NCBI RefSeq assembly: GCF_013283795.1
Contig: NZ_JABSOD010000005.1
Coordinates: 124,001-188,000 of the forward strand
Reading direction: 5' to 3'
DNA: 64,000 bases
DNA from: Rheinheimera lutimaris
GTDB taxonomy: Bacteria; Pseudomonadota; Gammaproteobacteria; Enterobacterales; Alteromonadaceae
The notes beneath the pieces are model-generated. The model saw nothing but the letters and a program-made list of their open reading frames with translations, did not search any database and was not told the DNA's origin. Of the stretch, positions 9,209 through 17,139 are shown piece by piece. Numbering within the stretch: the stretch's first letter is position 1; each line of letters opens with the position of its first letter. The position numbers were made by a program, and so were the translations under genes.

Positions 9209-10021
9209 ATGTACCTGTGTCCGCTGTGCCAAAATCCGCTGGCGCTTAATGATAAACAGTATCAGTGTGCCAATCGTCACAGCTTTGATATTGCCCGCGA
9301 AGGTTATGTTAATTTACTGCCGGTGCAGCAAAAAAACTCTAAAGCCCCTGGCGACAACAAAGAGATGATGTTAGCCAGGCGGGCCTTTTTGCATGCCGGT
9401 TGGTATGCCCCGCTGGCGCAGGCGGTATGTGACACACTAACCCCGCTGGCAGCAAAAAGCATATTAGATACCGGCTGTGGCGAGGGTTATTATACGGCGC
9501 AGGTTAAACAAGCACTGCCGGGCGCGACAGTATATGGCGTTGATATCTCCAAAGCGGCGATTAAGTTTGCCGCCAAAGCCAACAGTGCTATTCAGTTTAG
9601 TGTGGCCAGTGTGTACCAGTTGCCGTTTGCGGCGCAGTCTTTTGACGCCATAGTGCGCATTTATGCGCCGTCTAAACCGGAAGAGCTGCAACGACTGTTA
9701 AAACCCGGCGGCCATTTGGTTACGGTAACGCCCGGCCCACAGCATCTGCTGCAAATAAAACAAGCTGTGTACGACACGGTGCGGCTGCACAGCGACGATG
9801 TGGAAGCCATTAACGGTTTTAGCCACCTGAGCCGGCAACGGCTGCAATATCAGCTGAGTTTCAGCCAACCGGCAGACGTGCTGGCACTGATACAAATGGT
9901 GCCACTGGCGTGGAAATTCAGCGCAGAGCAAAAACAGCAATTTGCCGCCACGCTGCCGCAAATTGATGTCGACTTTCAGCTGGATGTGTACCAAAAAGCA
10001 CCGCTAACAGCCGGGCACTAA
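9209..10021 (+). CDS. rlmA: 23S rRNA (guanine-N1)-methyltransferase RlmA
   Basis: Methylates N1 of G745 (E. coli numbering) in helix 35 of 23S rRNA using S-adenosylmethionine. The 270-residue product has the diagnostic N-terminal zinc finger with Cys4, Cys7, Cys20 and His24 (MYLCPLCQNPL and QCANRHSFD). The segment REGYVNLLPVQQKNSKAPGDNKEM and the SAM-binding motif ILDTGCGEGYYT follow. The start at ATG 9209 has a GGAAG ribosome site and puts the zinc finger at the very N-terminus; an upstream in-frame start would add 14 unconserved residues. It is alone on its strand between yciU and the TonB receptor. Confidence 0.93.
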   Translation: MYLCPLCQNPLALNDKQYQCANRHSFDIAREGYVNLLPVQQKNSKAPGDNKEMMLARRAFLHAGWYAPLAQAVCDTLTPLAAKSILDTGCGEGYYTAQVKQALPGATVYGVDISKAAIKFAAKANSAIQFSVASVYQLPFAAQSFDAIVRIYAPSKPEELQRLLKPGGHLVTVTPGPQHLLQIKQAVYDTVRLHSDDVEAINGFSHLSRQRLQYQLSFSQPADVLALIQMVPLAWKFSAEQKQQFAATLPQIDVDFQLDVYQKAPLTAGH

Positions 10022-10208
10022 CAGTGCAATCTGTTACGCACCATCACTGCACATTTTGCCCTGTTATGGGGTGTCCAGCAGTTTGTTTTTACTACATATA
10101 TTGCTTATATACCTGCTAGCCGAAAAAAATTTCCGGCTATTTCCCGCCGCTTTATTAACAGCATGTTTTGTCTTAGCCCCAGAAAATGTAAGCGCTACAC
10201 CCCACTTT

Positions 10209-10227
10209 GTTAATTAATTTAATTAAC
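10209..10227. promoter_or_regulatory. 19-base perfect palindrome, possible operator
   Basis: GTTAATTAATTTAATTAAC is a perfect 9-1-9 inverted repeat about 170 bases upstream of the receptor start. Its dyad symmetry and length suit a dimeric regulator, but it is AT-only apart from its ends and does not match a Fur box. Confidence 0.4.
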
Positions 10228-10273
10228 TATCGTTAACCAACCCCTCCCCTGGCTACACCTTCGCAGGCGAGGC

Positions 10274-10288
10274 GCGCAAAATTTGCGC
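10274..10288. promoter_or_regulatory. 15-base perfect palindrome, possible operator
   Basis: GCGCAAAATTTGCGC is a perfect 7-1-7 inverted repeat about 110 bases upstream of the receptor start. Together with the palindrome at 10209 it suggests regulated expression of the receptor. The regulator is unknown and no regulator gene is adjacent. Confidence 0.35.
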
Positions 10289-10398
10289 ACACTCTTTGCA
10301 TTAATGCTACTGAAGCGCAAAAAATTGTGGCGTTTTCATCTTTCAACAATTTGATATTAATCATTTTTAATTAAAGATTAACGAATATGGGAACACAG

Positions 10399-12966
10399 AT
10401 GAAATATAATAAAAATTCAGTAGCACACTGCATCAAAGTTGCGCTTTTTGGCACAGTCGCAATGGCGATGCTTTCCCAACCGCAAGCGTGGGCAGATGAG
10501 GCGGCGCAAAGCGACGCTGAACCGGTAGAAAAAATTGCGGTAGTTGGTTCCAGGTCTGCACCACGCTCAGTGGGCGAATCTCCGGTACCTATAGACATTA
10601 TCGGCGGTGAAGAGTTTACCAACCAGGGTAACTCCGACATGCTGAATCTGCTGAGCACTATGGTGCCCAGCTTTAATATTAATGCTCAACCTATCAGCGA
10701 CGCCGCAACACTGATCCGCCCGGCCAACCTGCGGGGTTTGGGTCCGGACCAAACACTGGTGCTGGTAAATGGTAAACGCCGCCACCGTGCCGCTGTTATC
10801 GCCTTCTTAGGCGGTGGTATTTCGGACGGAGCCCAGGGACCGGACATTTCCGTGATCCCAGCCATTGCTATTCGCCAGGTCGAAGTGCTGCGCGATGGTG
10901 CTGCAGCACAATATGGCTCGGATGCTATTGCCGGGGTACTGAACTTCCAACTGAAAAACGCCAGTGAAGGCGGCATGCTGGAAGCAAAATGGGGGGAATA
11001 CTACGATGGCGGTGCCAGCGATCAATTTGCCGGTAATATCGGCTTGCCGTTTACTGACAAAGGCTCGGCCAACTTTAGTTTTGAATACCGCACCGCCGAT
11101 GCAACCAGCCGCAGTGTGCAACGGGATGATGCCGCCGGGCTAATTGCCGCCGGTAATACCGCAGTAGCCAACCCCGCGCAAATTTGGGGCTCGCCGCAAA
11201 TTAAAGACGATTTAAAACTGTTTGCCAACTTTGAGCTGGACTTAGGTAACGGCAAAGACGCCTATGCCTTTGGCAACTATGCCAAACGCGAAGTAGAAGG
11301 CGGCTTTTATTACCGCAACCCAACCAACCGCAGCGGTGTATATCAAGGCTCACCGGTTACCGTAGACGATGTAGAATACGATACTGTGCTGGTAGGTGAC
11401 CTGACCCCGGATGATGGTGTCAGTTGCCCGGCACTGCGCCTGGATGAAAATGGTATTCCCATAGCTGCCGATCTGGCCGCCATAACTGCGGATGCAAACT
11501 GTTGGGCTTTTACCGAAATGTTGCCCGGCGGCTTTACCCCACGCTTTGGTGGCACCGTGTATGATGCCTCTATTGCCGGTGGCGTAAAAGGCGAATGGCT
11601 CAACGATATTATGTTTGATATGAGTGCCTCTTATGGTCGCAGTCAGGCAGATTTTTCTATCAGCAACACCATTAACCCGTCGATGGGTCCGGAAACGCCA
11701 ACCTCATTTGATCCCGGCACCTATGTGCAAACCGAAATTGGCCTGAACCTGGATATGTTCCGTGAATTTGACGCCGGCCTGGCTGAACCATTAATACTGG
11801 CCGGTGGTGTGGAGTGGCGCGAAGATATCTTTGAAGTAAAAGCAGGTGATGTGCCGTCTTTTACCGTAGGGCCGCTGGCCAGCCAGGGTTTTGGCATAGG
11901 CTCTAACGGCTTTCCCGGTTTTAAACCGGAAGCCGCCGGTGTTTTTACCCGGCGTAACCTGTCGTTCTACACTGATGCTTCAGCCTGGGTTACCGACGAC
12001 CTGATGTTAAACGGCGCCCTGCGTTATGAGGATTTTACCGATTTCGGTGATACCACGAACTGGAAAGTATCGGCGCTGTATCATCTGACGGACAGTTTTT
12101 CGCTGCGTGCTGCCGCAGGCACCGGTTTTCGGGCACCGACTATCGGCCAGAGCAAAGTGATTAACGTGACTACCGCTTTTGGTCCGAACGGATTGGAAGA
12201 TCAGGCAACCTTGCCGCCGGACAACCCTATTTCGATTCAAAAAGGCGGTAAGCCGTTAAAACCGGAAGAGTCAGAAAACTTCTCCTTCGGTGCGGTAATG
12301 AACCTGGGGACAACGCACGTGTCGCTGGATTACTACAACATTAAAGTAACCGACCGTTTAAGCCAAACCTCGCCGCTGACATTAGAGGAAGAGGATATCG
12401 CTGCCCTGCTGGCTATGGGGGTAAGTGACGCCAGCAGTTATTCCAGTATTTTGTTCTTTACCAATGACTTTGATACCCGCACTCAGGGTATCGATTTGGT
12501 GGTAAGCCAGGATATAGATATAGGCCGCGGCCGCAGCAAACTAAACCTGGTGTTTAACTGGAACGATACCGAAGTTACGCTGGACCCGTTAACCACCAAC
12601 GTCGGCGAAACCAAAGTGCGCCAGTTAGAAGAAAACTTGCCCAACACCCGGGGTAGCTTGTCGTTTAGCCACGAAGAGAACAACTGGCGGGCCCTGGCCC
12701 GGCTTAACTACTATGGCTCGTTCTGGGAAGCGCATTTGGATGACGGCAGCCTGCCTATTGACGAAGGTTCTGCTGTAACAGTTGACCTGGAACTGGGTTA
12801 TAAGCTTACTGCAGAGCTTGAGCTGGTGTTGGGTGCACAAAACGCCTTTAACAAGTATCCGGACGAAAACCCCTATGGCGGCATAGCCGGGGCAAAATAC
12901 CCGACGACTACGCCTTACGGCTTCAACGGCGGTATGTACTACGTGCGGGCTGTATACCAGTTCTGA
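10399..12966 (+). CDS. TonB-dependent outer-membrane receptor
   Basis: An 855-residue outer-membrane beta-barrel with a plug domain, expected to import a ligand by TonB energy. The signal peptide ends QAWA-DE around residue 32. A TonB box-like EKIAVVGSR follows at 44-52. The plug has RPANLRGLGPDQTLVLVNGKR and QVEVLRDGAAAQYGSDAIAGVLNFQL. The protein ends in the barrel signal ...YYVRAVYQF with a C-terminal Phe. ATG 10399 has a GGGAAC ribosome site; an ATG at 10387 would add four residues. The ligand is unknown; the amine oxidase cluster just downstream suggests an amine or amino-acid derivative. A strong terminator separates the receptor from those genes. Confidence 0.92.
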   Translation: MKYNKNSVAHCIKVALFGTVAMAMLSQPQAWADEAAQSDAEPVEKIAVVGSRSAPRSVGESPVPIDIIGGEEFTNQGNSDMLNLLSTMVPSFNINAQPISDAATLIRPANLRGLGPDQTLVLVNGKRRHRAAVIAFLGGGISDGAQGPDISVIPAIAIRQVEVLRDGAAAQYGSDAIAGVLNFQLKNASEGGMLEAKWGEYYDGGASDQFAGNIGLPFTDKGSANFSFEYRTADATSRSVQRDDAAGLIAAGNTAVANPAQIWGSPQIKDDLKLFANFELDLGNGKDAYAFGNYAKREVEGGFYYRNPTNRSGVYQGSPVTVDDVEYDTVLVGDLTPDDGVSCPALRLDENGIPIAADLAAITADANCWAFTEMLPGGFTPRFGGTVYDASIAGGVKGEWLNDIMFDMSASYGRSQADFSISNTINPSMGPETPTSFDPGTYVQTEIGLNLDMFREFDAGLAEPLILAGGVEWREDIFEVKAGDVPSFTVGPLASQGFGIGSNGFPGFKPEAAGVFTRRNLSFYTDASAWVTDDLMLNGALRYEDFTDFGDTTNWKVSALYHLTDSFSLRAAAGTGFRAPTIGQSKVINVTTAFGPNGLEDQATLPPDNPISIQKGGKPLKPEESENFSFGAVMNLGTTHVSLDYYNIKVTDRLSQTSPLTLEEEDIAALLAMGVSDASSYSSILFFTNDFDTRTQGIDLVVSQDIDIGRGRSKLNLVFNWNDTEVTLDPLTTNVGETKVRQLEENLPNTRGSLSFSHEENNWRALARLNYYGSFWEAHLDDGSLPIDEGSAVTVDLELGYKLTAELELVLGAQNAFNKYPDENPYGGIAGAKYPTTTPYGFNGGMYYVRAVYQF

Positions 12967-12987
12967 CGTACCGGAAAACCGGTTCGT

Positions 12988-13020
12988 GCACTAAGCTGAC
13001 ATCAGCTTAGTGCCGTTTTT
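12988..13020 (+). terminator. Intrinsic terminator after the TonB receptor
   Basis: GCACTAAGCTGA, CA, TCAGCTTAGTGC: a perfect 12-base stem followed by CGTTTTT. A smaller hairpin (ACCGG AAAA CCGGT) sits just before it at 12970-12983. It should end most receptor transcripts 20 bases before the amine oxidase start at 13040. Confidence 0.85.
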
Positions 13021-13039
13021 ACAGCGGAATTCGTTCTTT

Positions 13040-14644
13040 ATGAATAACTACCTTAAAGCCCCCCTAACCAGGCGCCAATGCCTGAATCTGCTGGCCAAAG
13101 CCGGTGGCAGCTCAGCGGTATTGCACGCCGCCGGCTTATTTGGTTTGACGACAACGCCACTGAAAGCCAGCCCGGTGACACTTAAGCCTTTAGCAGGACA
13201 GCAGCGCAAAATATTAATTTTAGGCGCAGGCATCAGCGGCCTGACCGCGGCTTATGAGTTAGAGCGCGCCGGTTACAGCTGCAGGATTATTGAAGCTTCA
13301 CACCGCGTTGGCGGCAGAGTAATGACACTGCGCCACGGCGATTTTATTGACGAGCTTGGTGCACCGCAAATTTGCCCGTTTGACGCCGCCCCCAACCTGT
13401 ATTTTAACGCCGGTGCAGCCCGTATTCCGGCACACCACAGTGCTATTTTGCATTATTGCCGCACTCTCGGTGTCGATTTGCAGTTGTTCAGTAATCACAA
13501 CAAAAATTGCTACACCCAGGATGATGCCGTATTCGGCGGCAAACCGCTGCGCATTCGTGAGTACGAAGCTGATGTGCGCGGCTTTATCGGTGAATTGCTG
13601 GCAAAATCTGCCGGCGCTGCTGCAACAGCAGAATTACCTTTTAATGCAGAGGACATGGAAAAGTTTATCGACTTTGCCAAAGCCTACGGCGATTTAACAG
13701 CTGATCTGCGTTATCGTGGCTCAGAACGAGCCGGTTATGCCAGCGGCGGAATTACCGCACCGGGCGTCATAAAACCAACCAGGCCACTGGCAGATTTACT
13801 GCGCAGTAATTTTGCCGCCGGTGCTATGCACTTTGCCGAAATAGCCGACCAGGCTCCGGCATTAATGACTCCCGCCGGCGGTATGGACAACATAGTTCAG
13901 GCCTTTTTACGCCAGCTGACAACTGATATTCAGCTTAACTGTCAGGTGACTAATATTCAGTTGCTACCGCAAGGTGTGGCAGTGACTTATTTGCGGCAAG
14001 GTGAACACCACACAGAGCAAGCCGACTACTGCCTGAATTGCATACCTGCGCAATTGGTTAGTGGTATTGAGAGTAATTTACCGGCTACTTATCTTGCCGT
14101 GATGCGCCGGCTGGGCCGTGGCAAACTAACCAAAATAGGCTTGCAGGCAAAGCAGCGCTTTTGGGAGCAGGAAGATATTTACAGCGGCATCAGCTGGACT
14201 AACCAGGACATTACGCAAATTTGGTACCCGCACCATGATGCGTTTAAGGCCAAAGGCATTTTGCTTGGCGCCTACAGCTGGGTACCGGAAATCTCGGACC
14301 GCTTTGCTGCGATGACACACCCGCAGCGGATAGCGGCAGCCATTGCTCAGGGGACTAAAGTACACGCCAACTACGCGCAGTATATTGAGAGCGGCGTAAG
14401 TGTTTGTTGGCAACGGATGAACCATATGCTTGGCTGCGGTGCAGTATGGTCAGAAGAGTTACAAAAAACCGGCTTTGCGCAACTGCAGGCGCCGGCCGGA
14501 AACCACTACTTAATTGGCGATCAACTCAGTATGCATCCTGGCTGGCAGGAAGGTGCAGTGCGCTCAGCGTGGCATGCATTAGCAGACATTGAACGCCGCG
14601 AAGCGACACGCGGCAAAAAACACAGCACAGGAGTTATGGCATGA
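13040..14644 (+). CDS. Tat-exported FAD-dependent amine oxidase/dehydrogenase
   Basis: A 534-residue flavoprotein of the monoamine/L-amino-acid oxidase family. The N-terminus has a twin-arginine signal (LTRRQCLNLL, Arg11-Arg12, then a hydrophobic stretch), so it should be exported folded with FAD. The FAD site follows: ILGAGISGLTAAYEL at about 60-74, then EASHRVGGRV. A C-terminal flavin-binding segment reads YLIGDQLSMHPGWQEGAVRSAW. ATG 13040 is chosen because an upstream GTG at 13010 lies inside the terminator stem. The stop overlaps the cytochrome c start (ATGA). The family oxidises amines to imines. The adjacent cytochrome suggests a dehydrogenase like NicA2, which passes electrons to a cytochrome c rather than oxygen. 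Substrate unknown. Confidence 0.85.
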   Translation: MNNYLKAPLTRRQCLNLLAKAGGSSAVLHAAGLFGLTTTPLKASPVTLKPLAGQQRKILILGAGISGLTAAYELERAGYSCRIIEASHRVGGRVMTLRHGDFIDELGAPQICPFDAAPNLYFNAGAARIPAHHSAILHYCRTLGVDLQLFSNHNKNCYTQDDAVFGGKPLRIREYEADVRGFIGELLAKSAGAAATAELPFNAEDMEKFIDFAKAYGDLTADLRYRGSERAGYASGGITAPGVIKPTRPLADLLRSNFAAGAMHFAEIADQAPALMTPAGGMDNIVQAFLRQLTTDIQLNCQVTNIQLLPQGVAVTYLRQGEHHTEQADYCLNCIPAQLVSGIESNLPATYLAVMRRLGRGKLTKIGLQAKQRFWEQEDIYSGISWTNQDITQIWYPHHDAFKAKGILLGAYSWVPEISDRFAAMTHPQRIAAAIAQGTKVHANYAQYIESGVSVCWQRMNHMLGCGAVWSEELQKTGFAQLQAPAGNHYLIGDQLSMHPGWQEGAVRSAWHALADIERREATRGKKHSTGVMA

Positions 14645-15267
14645 ACAAACTGCTTATAGTGCTGCTGTCGGTGGCGTTTTTACCGAGTAATGCCGCCGTG
14701 GCCGACTCGCAGCAACCAAACGCCCGCTATTGTTTGGTTTGTCACGGCTCTGCCGCACAGGGCAATGCTGCCATACAAGCACCAAACCTGAGCATACTGC
14801 CGGATTGGTATTTGCAGCAGCAGTTTGTCGCTTTTCGCAACAATTGGCGCGGTGGGGCGCAGGATGATACGCACGGCAAAGAAATGCAAGCTGTTGCCGG
14901 CATCATGAGCGATACCGAAATACATCAGGCCATTGCTTTTATCCGCAGTATTAAGCCGGTGGCAAAGCCAACACCAGGCAGCATAGAACATGATGTGCAG
15001 CACGGCCGGCTGTTGTACCAGACTTGCCGGGCCTGCCACGGGAGCAATGGCGAAGGTAACGCCCAACTTAAGGCACCGCCGCTGGCTGGTCAGCAACCCG
15101 GGTATCTGGCGCAGCAACTTATTGCTTTCAGAAATGGTTGGCGCGGTAACCAGGCAGACGATACCTACGGCCGCACTATGCGCCCGTTTGCGCAAAGCCT
15201 GCCGGACAAGCAGGCTATTGATGATGTAGTAGCCTATATTGACACTTTAGCTTCTTCCTCAAAATAA
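14641..15267 (+). CDS. Periplasmic diheme cytochrome c (c4-like, internally duplicated)
   Basis: A 208-residue protein with a Sec signal peptide (MNKLLIVLLSVAFLPSNAAVA) and two heme sites, CLVCH at 31-35 and CRACH at 129-133. The halves are clearly repeats: YLQQQFVAFRNNWRG in the first matches YLAQQLIAFRNGWRG in the second, and both are followed by a DD(T)xGxxM segment holding a probable Met ligand. It starts at the amine oxidase stop (4-base overlap), so tight co-expression is expected. Its likely job is to accept electrons from that flavoenzyme and pass them to a terminal oxidase. Heme attachment needs the Ccm system encoded at 25907-32900. Confidence 0.9.
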   Translation: MNKLLIVLLSVAFLPSNAAVADSQQPNARYCLVCHGSAAQGNAAIQAPNLSILPDWYLQQQFVAFRNNWRGGAQDDTHGKEMQAVAGIMSDTEIHQAIAFIRSIKPVAKPTPGSIEHDVQHGRLLYQTCRACHGSNGEGNAQLKAPPLAGQQPGYLAQQLIAFRNGWRGNQADDTYGRTMRPFAQSLPDKQAIDDVVAYIDTLASSSK

Positions 15268-15280
15268 TAAGGATACATAA

Positions 15281-15772
15281 ATGAAACTGAGTTTTTGCAC
15301 TGCAGCGGTACTGGTGTTCAGCAGTTATAGCCAGGCTGCGGATATAACCCGCTACCCTTTGCCGAATAACAGCAGCTTTCCGATAGCCGCAGCAGTAGAA
15401 GTGCCTGCGGCTAAAGCTGTGATCTATGAAAGCGGCAAGGTACCGTCGCCATTGGATAGCAGCGCAGAAAAAAACTCTGCCGCTTACTGGGGCAATACCG
15501 AACAACAAACGGTAAATGTATTGACACAGATTGAAGCCAGCCTGAAAAGCAAACAGCTGAGCATGGCAGATGTGGTAAAAATGACGGTATTTCTGGTGGG
15601 CGATGAAGCGCTGGACGGTAAGATGGATTTTGCCGGTTTTATGCGTGGTTATACGCAGTTTTTCGGTACCAAACAACAACCCAATTTGCCGGCCCGTTCG
15701 GCTTTTCAAATAGCCGGTTTAGTAGCAGAGGGCATGTTAGTAGAAATAGAGGTAATTGCTGTGCGTCCATAA
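15281..15772 (+). CDS. Secreted RidA-family (YjgF/YER057c) protein
   Basis: The 163-residue product carries a signal peptide (cleavage near SQA-ADI at 19), unusual for a RidA-like protein since classical RidA is cytosolic. The core shows VYESGKVPSPLD, QTVNVLTQIEASLKSKQLSMADVVKMTVFLVG and PARSAFQIAGLVAEGMLVEIEVIAV. The Arg in PARSA corresponds to the active-site arginine of imine-hydrolysing RidA. It lies 13 bases after the cytochrome c gene. RidA proteins hydrolyse reactive imines and enamines, so a periplasmic version beside an exported amine oxidase makes sense. The function here is inferred. Confidence 0.85.
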   Translation: MKLSFCTAAVLVFSSYSQAADITRYPLPNNSSFPIAAAVEVPAAKAVIYESGKVPSPLDSSAEKNSAAYWGNTEQQTVNVLTQIEASLKSKQLSMADVVKMTVFLVGDEALDGKMDFAGFMRGYTQFFGTKQQPNLPARSAFQIAGLVAEGMLVEIEVIAVRP

Positions 15773-15784
15773 CAGCTGACTGGC

Positions 15785-15822
15785 ACCAGTTGCAGTTAAA
15801 CACATTTACAATTACAACTGGT
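15785..15822. terminator. Inverted repeat between convergent ridA-like and serine hydrolase genes
   Basis: ACCAGTTG (15785-15792) and CAACTGGT (15815-15822) form an 8-base stem around a 22-base loop in the 72-base gap between two converging genes. No T run follows on either strand, so a termination role is only suggested by position. Confidence 0.3.
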
Positions 15823-15844
15823 CGCCGGTGAAACTAACAGACAG

Positions 15845-17032
15845 TTAATCCTGCACGGTAGAAAAATCAGTCTCGCTGGCATCGGCCGTTTGTTGCTGGC
15901 GGATAGCGGTAAGCATACCGGACCAAAAATAGGTGCCGAGCTCGTTAATCATGTTCGATTCAGCGTTAATCAACATCACTAACCCCAACTGATGCTCGCG
16001 CGAATAGGCAATTTCGGCGCGATAGCCTTTTACCCAACCACCGTGATAAATCAGCTCATCCTGGCCAAACTGGTAAACCCGCCAGCCCAGAGCATAGTGC
16101 GCATCGGTTAAATAGCGGCGCCATTCTTTACGGCGCAGATCACGGCGGGTTTTCACCCGTTTGCCGGTAAGCTGCTGCAGTAATTCATCGGGGAATACCG
16201 CCTGATTGTGCCCCAGTTGTGCTATCAGCCAGTAGCCTAAATCTATGGCGCTGGCATTAATGCCGGCAGCCGGACTAAAGCGATAGTAGCTCTCAGCCAC
16301 CTCAACGTCATGCCACTTGCCACGCGCTCTGACATGCGGCATGGCACGGTTTTCAGTGCTGAAAAAACCATCCAACCCTACCGATGCGGTGGGCAGTTGT
16401 AACGGGGTAAAAATACGCTCCTGCATTAATTCGGCGTAGCTTTTACCGGTAGACTGTTCAATAACCGGCTCAATTAAACTGAACAACACATTTTGATAGC
16501 CATAGCACTGACCTGGCGGGCACAGCGGATCAATTTTACTAAATTGCGGCAGTATGCTCTCCAGCGGTAAGTTGGCTTCAATCAGATTGTCATAAGCATT
16601 GGGCATAACACCGGTACTTTGCGACAATAAATGCGCCAGTTTTAACTGCTGATTGTAGCGCTTAGTTTTGAACGAAAAGCCCGGCAGGTAATCCACCAGC
16701 TTATCGTCCCAACTGAAATGCCCCTCTGCCGCCAAAATGCCGGCAAGGCCGCCGGCAAAGGTTTTTGACACTGAAGCAATACGAAAAACAGTATAAGGGT
16801 CTACCGGCTCAATACTGCCTTGCTGGCGTACACCAAATCCGGCGGTAGCAATAATTCTGTTGCCCTGCACTATGGCATAAGCGCCACCCGGAATATCATG
16901 CTGCGTTAACTGACCGGCAAAATATTGATCAAAGTCGGCAATCAGCGGCGCCACATAGCTATTGCTGACATGGGTATCAGCAACAACAGAGACACTGCAG
17001 CAACACAAAATCGTTAAGAAAAACTGTTTCAC
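15845..17032 (-). CDS. Exported serine hydrolase, beta-lactamase class C/PBP4* family
   Basis: A 395-residue protein with a signal peptide (MKQFFLTILCCCSVSVVADT). It has the family active site: the nucleophile Ser87 and Lys90 in SVSK, a YxN motif in CYGYQNVLFS, and HGG in LIYHGGWVKGYRA in place of KTG. This fits the Pfam beta-lactamase/esterase/D-aminopeptidase group. It does not indicate antibiotic resistance, since most members act on peptides or esters. The start is a GTG at 17032; no ATG lies near the signal peptide. It sits 85 bases downstream of the subtilase gene on the same strand and converges with the RidA-like gene. Confidence 0.85.
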   Translation of the reverse strand: MKQFFLTILCCCSVSVVADTHVSNSYVAPLIADFDQYFAGQLTQHDIPGGAYAIVQGNRIIATAGFGVRQQGSIEPVDPYTVFRIASVSKTFAGGLAGILAAEGHFSWDDKLVDYLPGFSFKTKRYNQQLKLAHLLSQSTGVMPNAYDNLIEANLPLESILPQFSKIDPLCPPGQCYGYQNVLFSLIEPVIEQSTGKSYAELMQERIFTPLQLPTASVGLDGFFSTENRAMPHVRARGKWHDVEVAESYYRFSPAAGINASAIDLGYWLIAQLGHNQAVFPDELLQQLTGKRVKTRRDLRRKEWRRYLTDAHYALGWRVYQFGQDELIYHGGWVKGYRAEIAYSREHQLGLVMLINAESNMINELGTYFWSGMLTAIRQQQTADASETDFSTVQD

Positions 17033-17086
17033 CCTGTACTGTTACCCTGTTTTTATGCGTTGTTATATATGTTTATTTGTTGCCGC

Positions 17087-17139
17087 CCGGCCAACACAGC
17101 CGGGCATTGTAGTGGCTTTAGCCCGGCTGTGTTGGCCGG
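17087..17139. repeat. Perfect 19-base inverted repeat at the 3' end of the subtilase gene
   Basis: CCGGCCAACACAGCCGGGC (17087-17105) and its exact reverse complement (17121-17139) flank a 15-base spacer. The right arm encodes the last residues (PTQPG region) of the subtilase and the spacer begins with its TAA stop. Neither strand has a following T run, so it is not a classic intrinsic terminator. Confidence 0.8.

Larger units (their letters stand above)
10022..10398. promoter_or_regulatory. 377-base regulatory gap upstream of the TonB-dependent receptor
   Basis: No gene is visible here. The gap is AT-rich toward the receptor and holds two perfect palindromes (listed separately) plus GCATTAATGC at about 10298. 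TTGATA near 10350 resembles a -35 box, but the matching -10 is weak. No clear terminator follows rlmA. The layout suggests a regulated receptor promoter. Confidence 0.5.

Noticed and set aside
15845-17032. Antibiotic-resistance beta-lactamase
   Set aside because: Although SxxK, YxN and HGG are present, this broad family is mostly esterases and peptidases. HGG replaces KTG and nothing around it suggests resistance.
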